Below are positions 1 to 7,974 of a stretch of DNA of 40,599 bases, one piece after another. The position numbers and the translations under genes are program-made. Under the pieces are notes generated by a model. That model was not told where the DNA came from. It made no database searches and saw nothing but the letters and a program-made list of their open reading frames with translations. The stretch comes from an uncultured Lachnospiraceae bacterium. Lineage in GTDB: Bacteria > Bacillota > Clostridia > Lachnospirales > Lachnospiraceae. The stretch is taken from the NCBI GenBank assembly GCA_910578605.1, contig CAJTQG010000023.1, forward strand, positions 1 through 40,599, read 5' to 3'. Position 1 is the first letter of the stretch. Each line of letters opens with the position of its first letter.

Positions 1-53
1 ATTATAAGAAACAAAATTTTAAAATATCACAAATATTTAAAGCCATACAGCAA

Positions 54-86
54 TTTTGCGAATGTGGCTCTGAATAGTTACAAAAT
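54..86 (+). repeat. Dispersed intergenic element, copy 1 (promoter-like)
   Basis: This segment closely matches 32142-32174. Both contain TTGC(G/A)A, a 17-bp spacer of pattern ATGTGGCT-N-T-N-N-ATAGT, and TACAAA, so they have sigma-A promoter geometry. Here the element lies just upstream of the valS T-box and could be its promoter. The spacer is more conserved than a promoter requires, so it may instead be a dispersed repeat. Confidence 0.5.
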
Positions 87-97
87 ATTAAATAATG

Positions 98-400
98 AAA
101 TGCTGTGAAAAAGAGGAGTATGCATGGTAGCCCTGTCAGAGAGAATCATTCTAATGTGAGGTATTATTGATATTCGGCAAGGAATATGAGCCGTAGATGA
201 ATGAATATCTTATCAATAGGCTGTGAGATGATTTCAGGAAATGGATGCAGAAGGTAGCTTTGGAGCAGGATAGCTGAACATAACAACAGTAAGCTGTCAC
301 GGATTCGTCCACGTTATAGGATAAGATAAGGCGGCAAGTAGCCGCAATAAAAGGTGGTACCGCAGATTATGCCCTTTGTCATATGCTGACAGAGGGCATT
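98..400 (+). promoter_or_regulatory. T-box riboswitch, tRNA-Val responsive, upstream of valS
   Basis: The leader has the T-box landmarks in order: AGTA of the specifier loop at 117-120, AGAGAG at 138-143, a Stem I 3' side ending in a GTAGCTTTGGAGC stretch, a GCGGC/GCCGC hairpin at 331-345, the T-box core GGTGGTACCGC at 353-363, and a terminator hairpin. Aligned to the usual codon-then-ACC-TTGGAGC pattern, the specifier is GTA (254-256), a valine codon, which agrees with the valS gene downstream. T-boxes bind uncharged cognate tRNA, which stabilises the antiterminator and lets transcription continue. The class is clear; the exact 5' boundary is estimated. Confidence 0.93.
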
Positions 401-404
401 TTTA
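369..404 (+). terminator. T-box regulated intrinsic terminator
   Basis: A 13-bp stem with one G-U pair (369-381 with 386-398) closes a short loop and runs into TTTTTATT. It follows the T-box core directly, so it is the terminator arm of the valS leader switch. Confidence 0.9.
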
Positions 405-445
405 TTCGACTTTTTTGAAAGCTATAAGTGTGAAAGGAGTTTATT

Positions 446-3082
446 ATGGCAAAAGAATTGGCAAAAAATTATAATCCCTCCGAGATGGAGGCAAAAACTT
501 ATGAGAGATGGATGACAAAAAAATATTTTCATGCAAAAGTAGATAAAAACAAAAAATCTTTTACTATTGTTATGCCCCCTCCTAATATTACAGGACAGCT
601 GCATATGGGACATGCTCTGGATAATACATTGCAGGATATTTTAATTCGTTTTAAGAGAATGCAGGGATATGAGGCATTATGGCTGCCTGGCACAGATCAC
701 GCCTCCATTGCCACAGAGGCAAGAGTGGTGGAGAAAATAAAGGAGGAAGGGCTGTCAAAGGAAAGTCTGGGCAGAGAGAAGTTTTTAGATAGAGTTTGGG
801 AGTGGAAGGAGCAGTATGGGGGCAGGATTGTCTCCCAGTTAAAGAAAATAGGTTCCTCCTGCGATTGGGACAGAGAGCGTTTTACAATGGATGAAGGCTG
901 CAGCAAGGCGGTTAATGAAGTATTTATCAATCTGTACAATAAGGGACAGATTTATCGGGGTGAGAGGATTATCAACTGGTGCCCTCACTGTCTGACATCT
1001 ATTTCTGATGCAGAGGTGGAATATGAAGACCAGGCGGGACACTTTTGGCATTTGCGCTATCCTCTAGCAGATGGAAGCGGCTATATTAATCTGGCAACAA
1101 CAAGACCAGAGACATTGCTAGGAGATACTGCAGTGGCAGTGAATCCTAAGGATGAGCGATATAAGGATTTTGTAGGGAAGATGCTGATTCTGCCTATTGT
1201 TCACAGGGAAATTCCTATTATTGCTGATGATTATGTAGATATGGAATTTGGTACAGGAGTTGTTAAGATTACGCCGGCTCATGATCCAAATGACTTTGAG
1301 GTGGGAATGCGCCACAATCTGGAAATTATCAATGTATTGACAGAGGATGCAAAGATTGTGGAGGATTACAAGAAATATGCCGGAATGGACCGCTATGAGG
1401 CAAGAAAAGCAATTGTGGAGGACTTGGAGGCAGAAGGGGCATTGGTGAAGGTGGAGGATTACAATCATAATGTAGGAATCTGCTATCGCTGCAAAACTAC
1501 AGTGGAGCCCAGAGTATCTAAGCAGTGGTTTGTGGCAATGCAGAAGTTGGCAAAGCCTGCCATAGAAGCTGTGAAGGAAGGTAAGACAAAGTTTGTCCCT
1601 CAGCATTTTGACAAAACCTACTATCACTGGCTGGAGGGAATTCGCGACTGGTGTATTTCCCGTCAGCTCTGGTGGGGACATCAAATACCAGCATTTTACT
1701 GTGATGACTGCGAAGAGATGATTGTGACAAAAGAAAAAAATCCAATATGTCCAAAGTGCAAAAAGCCAATGCGCCAGGATCCGGATACGCTGGATACATG
1801 GTTTTCCTCAGCTCTGTGGCCATTTTCCACATTAGGCTGGCCAGATAAAACGGAGGAGCTGGATTATTTTTATCCTACAGATGTGTTAGTAACCGGATAC
1901 GACATTATATTTTTCTGGGTAATTCGTATGATGTTCTCCGGCTTGGAGCATACAGGGGAGGTGCCCTTTCACACAGTATTTATTCATGGGCTTGTGAGGG
2001 ATTCTCTTGGGCGAAAGATGAGTAAATCCCTTGGAAACGGCATTGACCCGTTGGAGGTCATTGAAAAATATGGTGCAGATGCCCTGCGCTTCACATTGAT
2101 AACAGGAAATGCCCCAGGCAATGATATGCGTTTTTATTGGGAGAAGGTAGAAGCCTCCCGCAATTTTGCAAATAAGGTGTGGAATGCCTCCCGTTTTATT
2201 ATGATGAATATGCCAACGGAGGAGGTGGAGGAGGTTTCCTTGGAGGAGCTAACTCCTGCGGACAAATGGATATTATCGAAGGTCAACACATTGGCAAAAG
2301 AAGTGACAGAGAATTTAGAAAAATATGAAATCGGTATTGCTGCCCAGAAATTATATGATTTTATATGGGAAGAATTTTGCGATTGGTATATTGAGATGGT
2401 AAAGCCAAGGCTATACGGTGAGGAGGACAGGACGAAGAAAGCCGCTCTCTACACATTAAACACGGTATTGCTTCAATCCTTAAAGCTGCTCCATCCTTAT
2501 ATGCCTTTTATTACAGAGGAAATATTTACAAATTTATCCCAGGAAGAATCTATTATGATTTCATCTTGGCCTGTTTATAAAGAGGAGTGGAATTTTGCCG
2601 AAGAGGAGAGGTCAATTGAGACTATCAAGGAGGCTGTGCGGGAAATCCGCAATGTCCGCGCAGGCATGAATGTTCCTCCAAGCAAGAAGGCAAAGGTATT
2701 TGTAGTTTCAGAAAAAGAGGAAATCAAAAAGATTTTTCAAGAGGGCAGTGTATTTTTTGCCGCACTGGGCTTTGCCAGCCAGGTAGTCATTCAGTCTGAT
2801 AAAGAGGGAATTGGGGAGGATGCCGTATCCTGTATGATTCCTAATGCTGTTATTTATATGCCTTTTGACCAGTTAGTGGATGTAGAGAAGGAGAGGGAGC
2901 GTCTGAAAAAGGAGGAGGAAAAGCTGAACAAAGAATTGGCTAGAGTAAACGGAATGCTTTCTAACCCCAATTTTGTAGGAAAGGCGCCAAAGAAAAAAAT
3001 TGATGAGGAAAAAGCAAAATTAGAAAAATATAATCAGATGATGGAGCAGGTAAAAGAACAGCTTTCAAGGTTAAATGGATAA
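446..3082 (+). CDS. valS: Valine--tRNA ligase
   Basis: Class Ia aminoacyl-tRNA synthetase of 878 residues, the usual size of bacterial ValRS (about 880). It charges tRNA-Val with valine in the cytosol and hydrolyses mischarged threonyl-tRNA in a CP1 editing domain. The HIGH-type motif HMGH is at residues 53-56 in the PPPNITG context typical of ValRS. KMSKS is at 524-528. A Lys/Glu-rich C-terminal coiled coil (about 810-878) is the ValRS tRNA-binding arm. The ATG follows GAAAGGAG with good spacing. Expression is controlled by the upstream valine T-box. folC follows after a short spacer, a common valS-folC order in Firmicutes. Confidence 0.98.
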   Translation: MAKELAKNYNPSEMEAKTYERWMTKKYFHAKVDKNKKSFTIVMPPPNITGQLHMGHALDNTLQDILIRFKRMQGYEALWLPGTDHASIATEARVVEKIKEEGLSKESLGREKFLDRVWEWKEQYGGRIVSQLKKIGSSCDWDRERFTMDEGCSKAVNEVFINLYNKGQIYRGERIINWCPHCLTSISDAEVEYEDQAGHFWHLRYPLADGSGYINLATTRPETLLGDTAVAVNPKDERYKDFVGKMLILPIVHREIPIIADDYVDMEFGTGVVKITPAHDPNDFEVGMRHNLEIINVLTEDAKIVEDYKKYAGMDRYEARKAIVEDLEAEGALVKVEDYNHNVGICYRCKTTVEPRVSKQWFVAMQKLAKPAIEAVKEGKTKFVPQHFDKTYYHWLEGIRDWCISRQLWWGHQIPAFYCDDCEEMIVTKEKNPICPKCKKPMRQDPDTLDTWFSSALWPFSTLGWPDKTEELDYFYPTDVLVTGYDIIFFWVIRMMFSGLEHTGEVPFHTVFIHGLVRDSLGRKMSKSLGNGIDPLEVIEKYGADALRFTLITGNAPGNDMRFYWEKVEASRNFANKVWNASRFIMMNMPTEEVEEVSLEELTPADKWILSKVNTLAKEVTENLEKYEIGIAAQKLYDFIWEEFCDWYIEMVKPRLYGEEDRTKKAALYTLNTVLLQSLKLLHPYMPFITEEIFTNLSQEESIMISSWPVYKEEWNFAEEERSIETIKEAVREIRNVRAGMNVPPSKKAKVFVVSEKEEIKKIFQEGSVFFAALGFASQVVIQSDKEGIGEDAVSCMIPNAVIYMPFDQLVDVEKERERLKKEEEKLNKELARVNGMLSNPNFVGKAPKKKIDEEKAKLEKYNQMMEQVKEQLSRLNG

Positions 3083-3124
3083 AGGCATATCTCGAAAGTT
3101 GACAAAATTTGCGATAATTATAAC

Positions 3125-3152
3125 TTGCATATTATTATCACTATATTATAAT
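3125..3152 (+). promoter_or_regulatory. Possible sigma-A promoter before folC
   Basis: TTGCAT (3125-3130), 16 bp, then TATAAT (3147-3152). The -10 box is perfect, but transcription would begin within a few bases of the folC start and give an almost leaderless mRNA, so it may not be used. A TTGACA at 3099-3104 has no well-spaced -10. Confidence 0.3.
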
Positions 3153-3160
3153 GGTAGAAG

Positions 3161-4453
3161 TTGAAAGCGGTGAGGTTTTTGTATACAGAAGCAGTACGCT
3201 ATATACTAGATATTCCCAAATTTACAAAAAAGCATTCCCTAGATCATACAAGGGATTTGATGAGAGCTCTTGGAAACCCACAAGACAGGTTCAAAGTGAT
3301 TCATGTTGGAGGGACAAACGGCAAGGGTTCTGTGTGCGCTATGATGGATTCCATTTTGAGAGCGGGAGGAAAACGGACAGGCATGTTCACCTCCCCTCAT
3401 TTAGTGCGAATGGAGGAGAGAATCCGCTTAGACGGCGTGGAAGTAAAAAAAGAGCAATTCTGTGAAGCTTTTAGGCAGGTGAAGCAGGTTTCTGTGCAGA
3501 TGGAGAGAGAGGGGAAGGGGCATCCTACTTTTTTTGAATTTTTATTTGCTATGGGGATGCTTGTCTTTGCACAGTCAAAGGTAGAGTATGGAGTGGTGGA
3601 GGTTGGGTTAGGCGGCAGGCTGGATTGTACTAACATCATCAAAAAGCCTGTGTGCACTATTTTGACAAATGTGAGTTTGGAGCACACAGAGATTTTGGGA
3701 AACACAGTAGAGCAGATTGCTTTGGAAAAAGCAGGAATTATCAAAGAAAATGTCCCCTTATTTTTCTTTGACGAAAATGAGATTGTGAGCAGAATATGGA
3801 GAGAGAGGGCTCAGGATTTGGGGTGCCGATGGTATTCTATTTCATTAAAAAATATAAAAATTCTAAATATTTCCCCAAAAAAGATTGATTTTTCTCTGCA
3901 TTCTCGCTATTATGTTTATGGTAGTCTCACCTTACCGTTTATCGGCAGCTATCAAGTGAGGAATGGCGGTCTTGCCGTGTTGGCGGCTTCCTTTTTGGAA
4001 AATATCCATCGTGAGTGTATAGAAGATGGCTTGAGAAATGTTGTCTGGCACGGGAGAATGGAGCACATAGAGGATGGTATTTATTTGGATGGTGCCCATA
4101 ATACAGCAGGTGTGCAAATGTTTGTCCAATCTGTAAAGGAGAGGGCTTCCTATATAAAAGGAAATTGCCGACTATTGTTTTCAGCAGTGATGGAAAAGGA
4201 TTATCCTGCTATGATAAGGCAGATTTGTGAGCATGTGAAATGGGATAAGATATACATAACACAAATACAAGGAAAGCGCTGCCTGAAGGCAGAGGAGATG
4301 CGGACATGCTTTGAGAGGTACTCTGACGCAGCGATAAAGGTAATACCTGATGTGAAGGAATGTTATTGTCTGGCGAAGGAGGAAAAGGGCAAGGAAGATA
4401 TATTGTTTTGTGCAGGTTCTCTCTATTTAATCGGTGAGATATTGTCATTTTAG
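3161..4453 (+). CDS. folC: Folylpolyglutamate synthase / dihydrofolate synthase
   Basis: Mur-ligase-like ATP-dependent enzyme that adds glutamate to folates (and in many bacteria to dihydropteroate), retaining folate in the cell. The P-loop GTNGKGS is at residues 51-57, followed by the family segments TSPHL and GLGGRLDCTN, with the C-terminal DGAHN motif. Its 430 residues match the family. The start is uncertain: TTG at 3161 gives the full length, while GTG at 3170 gives a protein three residues shorter; neither has a strong ribosome site. An ATG at 3151 is in another frame and is not this gene. It lies about 80 bp after valS and may be co-transcribed with it. Confidence 0.95.
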   Translation: MKAVRFLYTEAVRYILDIPKFTKKHSLDHTRDLMRALGNPQDRFKVIHVGGTNGKGSVCAMMDSILRAGGKRTGMFTSPHLVRMEERIRLDGVEVKKEQFCEAFRQVKQVSVQMEREGKGHPTFFEFLFAMGMLVFAQSKVEYGVVEVGLGGRLDCTNIIKKPVCTILTNVSLEHTEILGNTVEQIALEKAGIIKENVPLFFFDENEIVSRIWRERAQDLGCRWYSISLKNIKILNISPKKIDFSLHSRYYVYGSLTLPFIGSYQVRNGGLAVLAASFLENIHRECIEDGLRNVVWHGRMEHIEDGIYLDGAHNTAGVQMFVQSVKERASYIKGNCRLLFSAVMEKDYPAMIRQICEHVKWDKIYITQIQGKRCLKAEEMRTCFERYSDAAIKVIPDVKECYCLAKEEKGKEDILFCAGSLYLIGEILSF

Positions 4454-4533
4454 GCATTGGTGAGCGTACATGCAATAATGTCCATGTAGCTCGTTGCTCT
4501 AGAAATAAACAGGAAAGAAAGGCGGAAACGTTT

Positions 4534-4680
4534 ATGATAGATTTTGACCAGGAATTAAAAAAATTTCATCCCAGTCTTGAGGTAGAGGAGGCAGAGGATG
4601 CCATTTATGGTAATAATGTGACAGATATGACAGATATTATGATTCAGATGATGAATGAACTAAAAGGCGGCGAGATGTAG
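4534..4680 (+). CDS. Small acidic protein of unknown function (48 aa)
   Basis: ATG at 4534 follows a purine-rich AGGAAAGAAAGGCGG ribosome site. It encodes 48 residues, acidic in the N-terminal half (many Glu and Asp) and Met-rich near the end (MIQMMNELKGGEM). I see no signal peptide, membrane segment or known motif. It lies between folC and the zinc-ribbon/TPR gene, with 21 bp to the latter, so it is probably in the same operon. The good ribosome site and tight spacing support a real gene; the sequence resembles a short conserved hypothetical I associate with Lachnospiraceae near folC. No function is assigned. Confidence 0.65.
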   Translation: MIDFDQELKKFHPSLEVEEAEDAIYGNNVTDMTDIMIQMMNELKGGEM

Positions 4681-4701
4681 GAGAGAAAGGAACTGGTAAC
4701 C

Positions 4702-6087
4702 ATGAATTGTTTTCATTGTGGCAATGTTCTCTCGGAGACAGATTATTGCACTAGCTGCGGAGAGGACGTAAGGGTATATAAAAAGATTATCTATATGTCA
4801 AATCGATTTTATAATATGGGTTTGATACGTGCACAGAACAGAGATTTATCTGGTGCAGCGGATTTGCTCCAGAGGAGCGTGCGCTTAAATAAGAAAAATA
4901 CACAGGCAAGAAATTTGCTTGGTCTAGTATATTTTGAGATGGGTGAGGTAGTGCAGGCGCTCTCACAGTGGGTAATCAGTCAAAATTTTCAGCCCTTAAA
5001 AAATTTGGCAGATGAATATATCAACACCATACAGGAGAATCCAAACCGGTTTGATGCCATCAATCAAAGTATAAAGAAGTACAATACAGGATTGCAGTAT
5101 GCCCAGCAGGGAAGTGATGATTTAGCGATTATACAGCTAAAAAAAGTGCTGAGCGTCAATCCTAATTTGATAAAGGCATATCAGCTTATTACGCTATTGT
5201 ATATTAAAACAGAAGATTATGACAGGGCGAGAAAAATGATTCATAAAGCCCTTAGAATTGATGCCTGCAATCCTATTAGCCTGCAGTATGAGAAGGAAAT
5301 CAATGCCAAATATACGGTTAAGGAGGAGACTAATAAGAAGGAGCCCCAGATAAAAAGGGAGGAGAATGGTGAGACAAATCGGGAATATCTCAGTGGGTAT
5401 GATGTAATAATACCTCCCTCCACCTACAAGGAGCCAAGCAATGGCGCCATGACTGTTTTAAATGTTATTATAGGTATTATTATTGGTGCGGCAGTAGTCT
5501 ATTGTCTGGTCACACCGGCCAGGATTGCATCTGTAAAAAATGATTCCTCTGCTGAATTAAAGGAATACAATAATAAGATAGTCAAACTGGAGAGTGATAT
5601 TAAGACAAGGGATAATCAAATAGAAACTCTTAACAGCGAAAAAAAAGATTTAGAGAACAGCGGAGATAACAGCAAATCTAAAATTTCAGATTATGAAAAT
5701 TTACTCAGTGCTTATAATTCTTATGTGGCAAAGGATTATGTTACAAGCGCTAATCATATTTCTAAAATATCAGATACAAGCAGCGCCAGCAATAGCTTTC
5801 AGACTTTATATACTACAGTACAGAAAAAGTCTTATAAGGAGGCAGCTGCTAAGCTGATGGAAGAGGCAGAGGAACAGTTTAATGGCTCTGATTACAAGAA
5901 TGCTATCAAGAGTTATAAAAAGGTATGTACCTACGATACAACAAGCGCCGCTGCTGTTTATATGTTGGCAAGGGCCTACGAGAAAAATGGAGATAATGAT
6001 AATGCCAAGAAATATTATCAGCAGGTAGTGGATAAATTTCCAGATTCTGACCAGGCTGAAAGGGCAAGGAGCGCATTGGATAAATAG
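4702..6087 (+). CDS. Zinc-ribbon, TPR-repeat membrane protein
   Basis: 461-residue protein with a clear modular build. An N-terminal zinc ribbon has paired cysteines C3/C6 and C16/C19. TPR-like helical repeats span about 30-190 (for example the segment AADLLQRSVRLNKKNTQARN). A charged linker leads to one membrane segment at about 250-272, then a coiled coil at about 280-325 and further TPR repeats at about 330-460. There is no signal peptide, so the N-terminal ribbon and first TPR block should be cytoplasmic and the C-terminal coiled coil and TPRs outside the membrane. TPRs mediate protein-protein contact; the partner is unknown. It is the last gene before a terminator and just precedes spoIIA, but nothing shows a sporulation role. 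Confidence 0.85.
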   Translation: MNCFHCGNVLSETDYCTSCGEDVRVYKKIIYMSNRFYNMGLIRAQNRDLSGAADLLQRSVRLNKKNTQARNLLGLVYFEMGEVVQALSQWVISQNFQPLKNLADEYINTIQENPNRFDAINQSIKKYNTGLQYAQQGSDDLAIIQLKKVLSVNPNLIKAYQLITLLYIKTEDYDRARKMIHKALRIDACNPISLQYEKEINAKYTVKEETNKKEPQIKREENGETNREYLSGYDVIIPPSTYKEPSNGAMTVLNVIIGIIIGAAVVYCLVTPARIASVKNDSSAELKEYNNKIVKLESDIKTRDNQIETLNSEKKDLENSGDNSKSKISDYENLLSAYNSYVAKDYVTSANHISKISDTSSASNSFQTLYTTVQKKSYKEAAAKLMEEAEEQFNGSDYKNAIKSYKKVCTYDTTSAAAVYMLARAYEKNGDNDNAKKYYQQVVDKFPDSDQAERARSALDK

Positions 6088-6212
6088 ATAGGAAAGTAAT
6101 GGCAAAAAAGGAAATAGAAAAGTACACAAATTAAAAAGAAATAAAAGTATAAGAGAAAAGAAAATAAGGAAAAGAACGAAGGAATAAAAGAAACACGCGA
6201 GACGAAAAGAGA

Positions 6213-6241
6213 AAAACATCGTTTTGTGATGTTTCTTTTTT
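6213..6241 (+). terminator. Intrinsic terminator after the TPR gene
   Basis: AAACATC and GATGTTT arms enclose a short loop and run into CTTTTTT. It separates the valS-folC-TPR unit from the spoIIA operon. Confidence 0.75.
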
Positions 6242-6315
6242 CTGTCGGAAATTTGTGTATGGTACAGGATAACTGTAATATAAAATGGCCTTGTTAGCTG
6301 GAATGGAGGAATTGT

Positions 6316-6621
6316 ATGAAGGAAATGTTTGAGACAAAGGGAGACACACTGTACATTATGGTAGGTGCTGAATTGGATCATCACAATGCCAGAAGTATAG
6401 GAGCAGGAAGTGACAAATACATATATTCAAATAAAGCAAAAAATGTTGTTTTTGATTTCCAAAATACTAAATTTATGGATAGCTCAGGTATTGGTGTGAT
6501 TATGGGAAGATATAAGCTGGTCAGCGGCATAGGAGGAACAGTGGGGATTAAAAATATTAACCAGACATTAGACCGTATTTTTTTGTTGTCAGGTTTGTAT
6601 AAAATTGTGGAGAAGGTGTGA
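6316..6621 (+). CDS. spoIIAA: Anti-sigma F factor antagonist SpoIIAA
   Basis: STAS-domain protein of 101 residues. Unphosphorylated SpoIIAA binds SpoIIAB and frees sigma F in the forespore. The phosphorylation loop FMDSSGIG is at residues 53-60; the second serine, S57, corresponds to the serine that SpoIIAB phosphorylates in Bacillus. The start follows AATGGAGG. It heads the classic spoIIAA-spoIIAB-sigF order, but spoIIAB starts 146 bp later instead of being closely coupled. A Spo0A/sigma-H promoter is expected upstream; I could not define one convincingly. Confidence 0.96.
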   Translation: MKEMFETKGDTLYIMVGAELDHHNARSIGAGSDKYIYSNKAKNVVFDFQNTKFMDSSGIGVIMGRYKLVSGIGGTVGIKNINQTLDRIFLLSGLYKIVEKV

Positions 6622-6660
6622 CGAGCTCAGCAGGTGAATCAATGACAAGCTAGAATAATA

Positions 6661-6771
6661 ATGGATAGGTTCATATCCCCAAGACGTAAGAGAGTGAAAA
6701 GAGTGAAAAGAGTGAAAAGAGTAAAAAGAGAGAAAAATTTGAGAAAAGAGAGAAAGGAAAGAGAAAGATGA
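6661..6771 (+). CDS. Possible Lys/Arg-rich micro-ORF inside the spoIIA operon (36 aa)
   Basis: ATG at 6661 opens a 36-codon frame reading MDRFISPRRKR, then VKR repeated four times, then a basic/acidic tail ending RKERKERER. Its TGA overlaps the spoIIAB ATG as ATGA, the arrangement expected for translational coupling. It has no strong Shine-Dalgarno, and a purine-rich repeat is poor in stop codons by chance, so it may not be translated. It is listed because it fills most of the abnormal spoIIAA-spoIIAB gap. Confidence 0.3.
   Translation: MDRFISPRRKRVKRVKRVKRVKREKNLRKERKERER
6692..6727 (+). repeat. 9-bp tandem repeat (GAGTGAAAA), four copies
   Basis: Three exact copies of GAGTGAAAA and one with a single change (GAGTAAAAA) lie head to tail. 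The unit equals three codons and encodes a VKR repeat in one frame. The run continues as nearly pure purine up to spoIIAB. It could have grown by slipped-strand replication and may vary between strains. Confidence 0.9.
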
Positions 6772-7208
6772 GTGAGAGAAAGAAAAATCATATGAGGCTG
6801 GAATTAGATGCTGTATCGGAAAATGAAAGCTTTGCCAGAGTTGCAGTTGCGTCTTTTTTTACAACGTTAGATCCTACTTTAGAAGAAATTGCAGATATTA
6901 AAACAGCGGTAAGCGAAGCGGTTACCAATGCGATTATACATGGATATGAAGAAAAGGGGGGAACCATATATGTGGAGTGCAGCTATGAGGAGAGAAGAAT
7001 ACGAATACAGGTGGAGGACAAGGGTATAGGAATTGAGGATATTGAGAAGGCAAAGGAACCACTGTTTACAACGAAGGCAGATATGGAGCGCTCTGGCATG
7101 GGCTTTGTGTTTATGGAGGTGTTTATGGATGAGCTGGAAGTATGGTCTGAGCCTGGTAAGGGAACAATTATTACAATGCAGAAAACATTAAGCGGCAGCA
7201 GGGAATAG
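6768..7208 (+). CDS. spoIIAB: Anti-sigma F factor / serine kinase SpoIIAB
   Basis: GHKL-fold ATPase of 146 residues that holds sigma F inactive and phosphorylates SpoIIAA. The N-box EAVTNAIIHG (50-59) carries E50 and N54. The G1 box DKGIGI is at 84-89 and the second glycine box ERSGMGF at 107-113; together these form the Bergerat ATP site. The NESFAR segment (19-24) near the N terminus resembles the SpoIIAA-contacting region of the Bacillus protein. The ATG lies after a long purine run (GAAAGGAAAGAGAAAG). sigF starts 16 bp downstream. Confidence 0.96.
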   Translation: MSERKKNHMRLELDAVSENESFARVAVASFFTTLDPTLEEIADIKTAVSEAVTNAIIHGYEEKGGTIYVECSYEERRIRIQVEDKGIGIEDIEKAKEPLFTTKADMERSGMGFVFMEVFMDELEVWSEPGKGTIITMQKTLSGSRE

Positions 7209-7224
7209 ATGAAGGAGGCCGTTT

Positions 7225-7935
7225 ATGGATACCATTGCTTTAATTGAATTGGCACATAATGGGGATAAAGAAGCCAGAGAGCAGTTGGTTTTAGAAAACG
7301 TAGGATTAGTGTGGAGTATTGTAAGGAGATTTTCCGGAAGGGGGCAGGAGGCAGAGGATTTATTTCAGATTGGAAGTATTGGTTTGATGAAGGCTATTGA
7401 TAAATTTGACACCAGTTTTGATGTAAAGTTTTCTACTTATGCTGTACCTATGATTACCGGAGAAATTAAACGGTTTTTGAGGGATGACGGCATGGTGAAG
7501 GTGTCTAGAACACTGAAGGAAAATGGCTGGAAGGTAAAACAGGCGGCCAGCAAACTGATGTTTGAGCTTGGCAGAGATGCATCTGTGGACGAGATTGCAG
7601 CTGCTACAGAGCTTTCGGTGGAAGATATTGTGATGGCGTTAGATGCCAATGTGGAAGTGGAATCTATCTATAAATCTGTTTACCAGGGAGACGGAAGTGA
7701 GATTTATCTGGTGGACCGCATCTGTGAGGAGAAAAATCCTCATGAGGAGCTGTTAAACCATTTACTGGTGAGGGAACTGTTAGACAGCTTGGAGGAGAAG
7801 GAGCGAAGCCTCATACAGATGCGCTACTATGAGAATAAGACACAGATGGAGATTGCCTCTGTTCTTGGTGTCAGTCAAGTACAGGTGAGCAGGATGGAGA
7901 AGAAAATATTACTCAAGCTTAGAAATAGACTGTAG
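7225..7935 (+). CDS. sigF: RNA polymerase sigma-F factor (forespore specific)
   Basis: Sigma-70 family factor of 236 residues, the normal SigF size. It directs the first forespore-specific transcription, including spoIIR, gpr and sigG in model organisms. Region 2 is recognisable in EDLFQIGSIGLMKAIDKFD followed by FSTYAVPMITGEIKRFLRDD. Region 3 and a C-terminal region 4 helix-turn-helix (QMEIASVLGVSQVQVSRMEK) follow. The ATG has an AAGGAGGC ribosome site. It ends the spoIIA operon and is convergent with the HD-GYP gene, 39 bp apart with no obvious terminator. Confidence 0.96.
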   Translation: MDTIALIELAHNGDKEAREQLVLENVGLVWSIVRRFSGRGQEAEDLFQIGSIGLMKAIDKFDTSFDVKFSTYAVPMITGEIKRFLRDDGMVKVSRTLKENGWKVKQAASKLMFELGRDASVDEIAAATELSVEDIVMALDANVEVESIYKSVYQGDGSEIYLVDRICEEKNPHEELLNHLLVRELLDSLEEKERSLIQMRYYENKTQMEIASVLGVSQVQVSRMEKKILLKLRNRL

Positions 7936-7974
7936 CTGCAGTACAGTTTAGGGAGTGCAGAGTTGTAAATTATT

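Noticed and set aside
1118..1684. 188-codon minus-strand frame inside valS
   Set aside because: It lies entirely within valS, is Cys/His/Leu rich as expected of an antisense shadow, and has no motif or ribosome site.
3151..3465. Plus-strand frame with ATG at 3151 overlapping folC
   Set aside because: folC motifs (GTNGKGS) are in the other frame; this product has no family character.
6241..6315. Sigma-H promoter for spoIIA
   Set aside because: CGGAAATTT and GGATAAC can be fitted to a -35/-10 pair, but neither box nor spacing is convincing enough to call.
5806..6384. 192-codon minus-strand frame over the end of the TPR gene and spoIIAA start
   Set aside because: Hydrophobic Phe/Leu-rich product is the reverse complement of Lys/Glu-rich and purine-rich sequence; no ribosome site, and it crosses a terminator.
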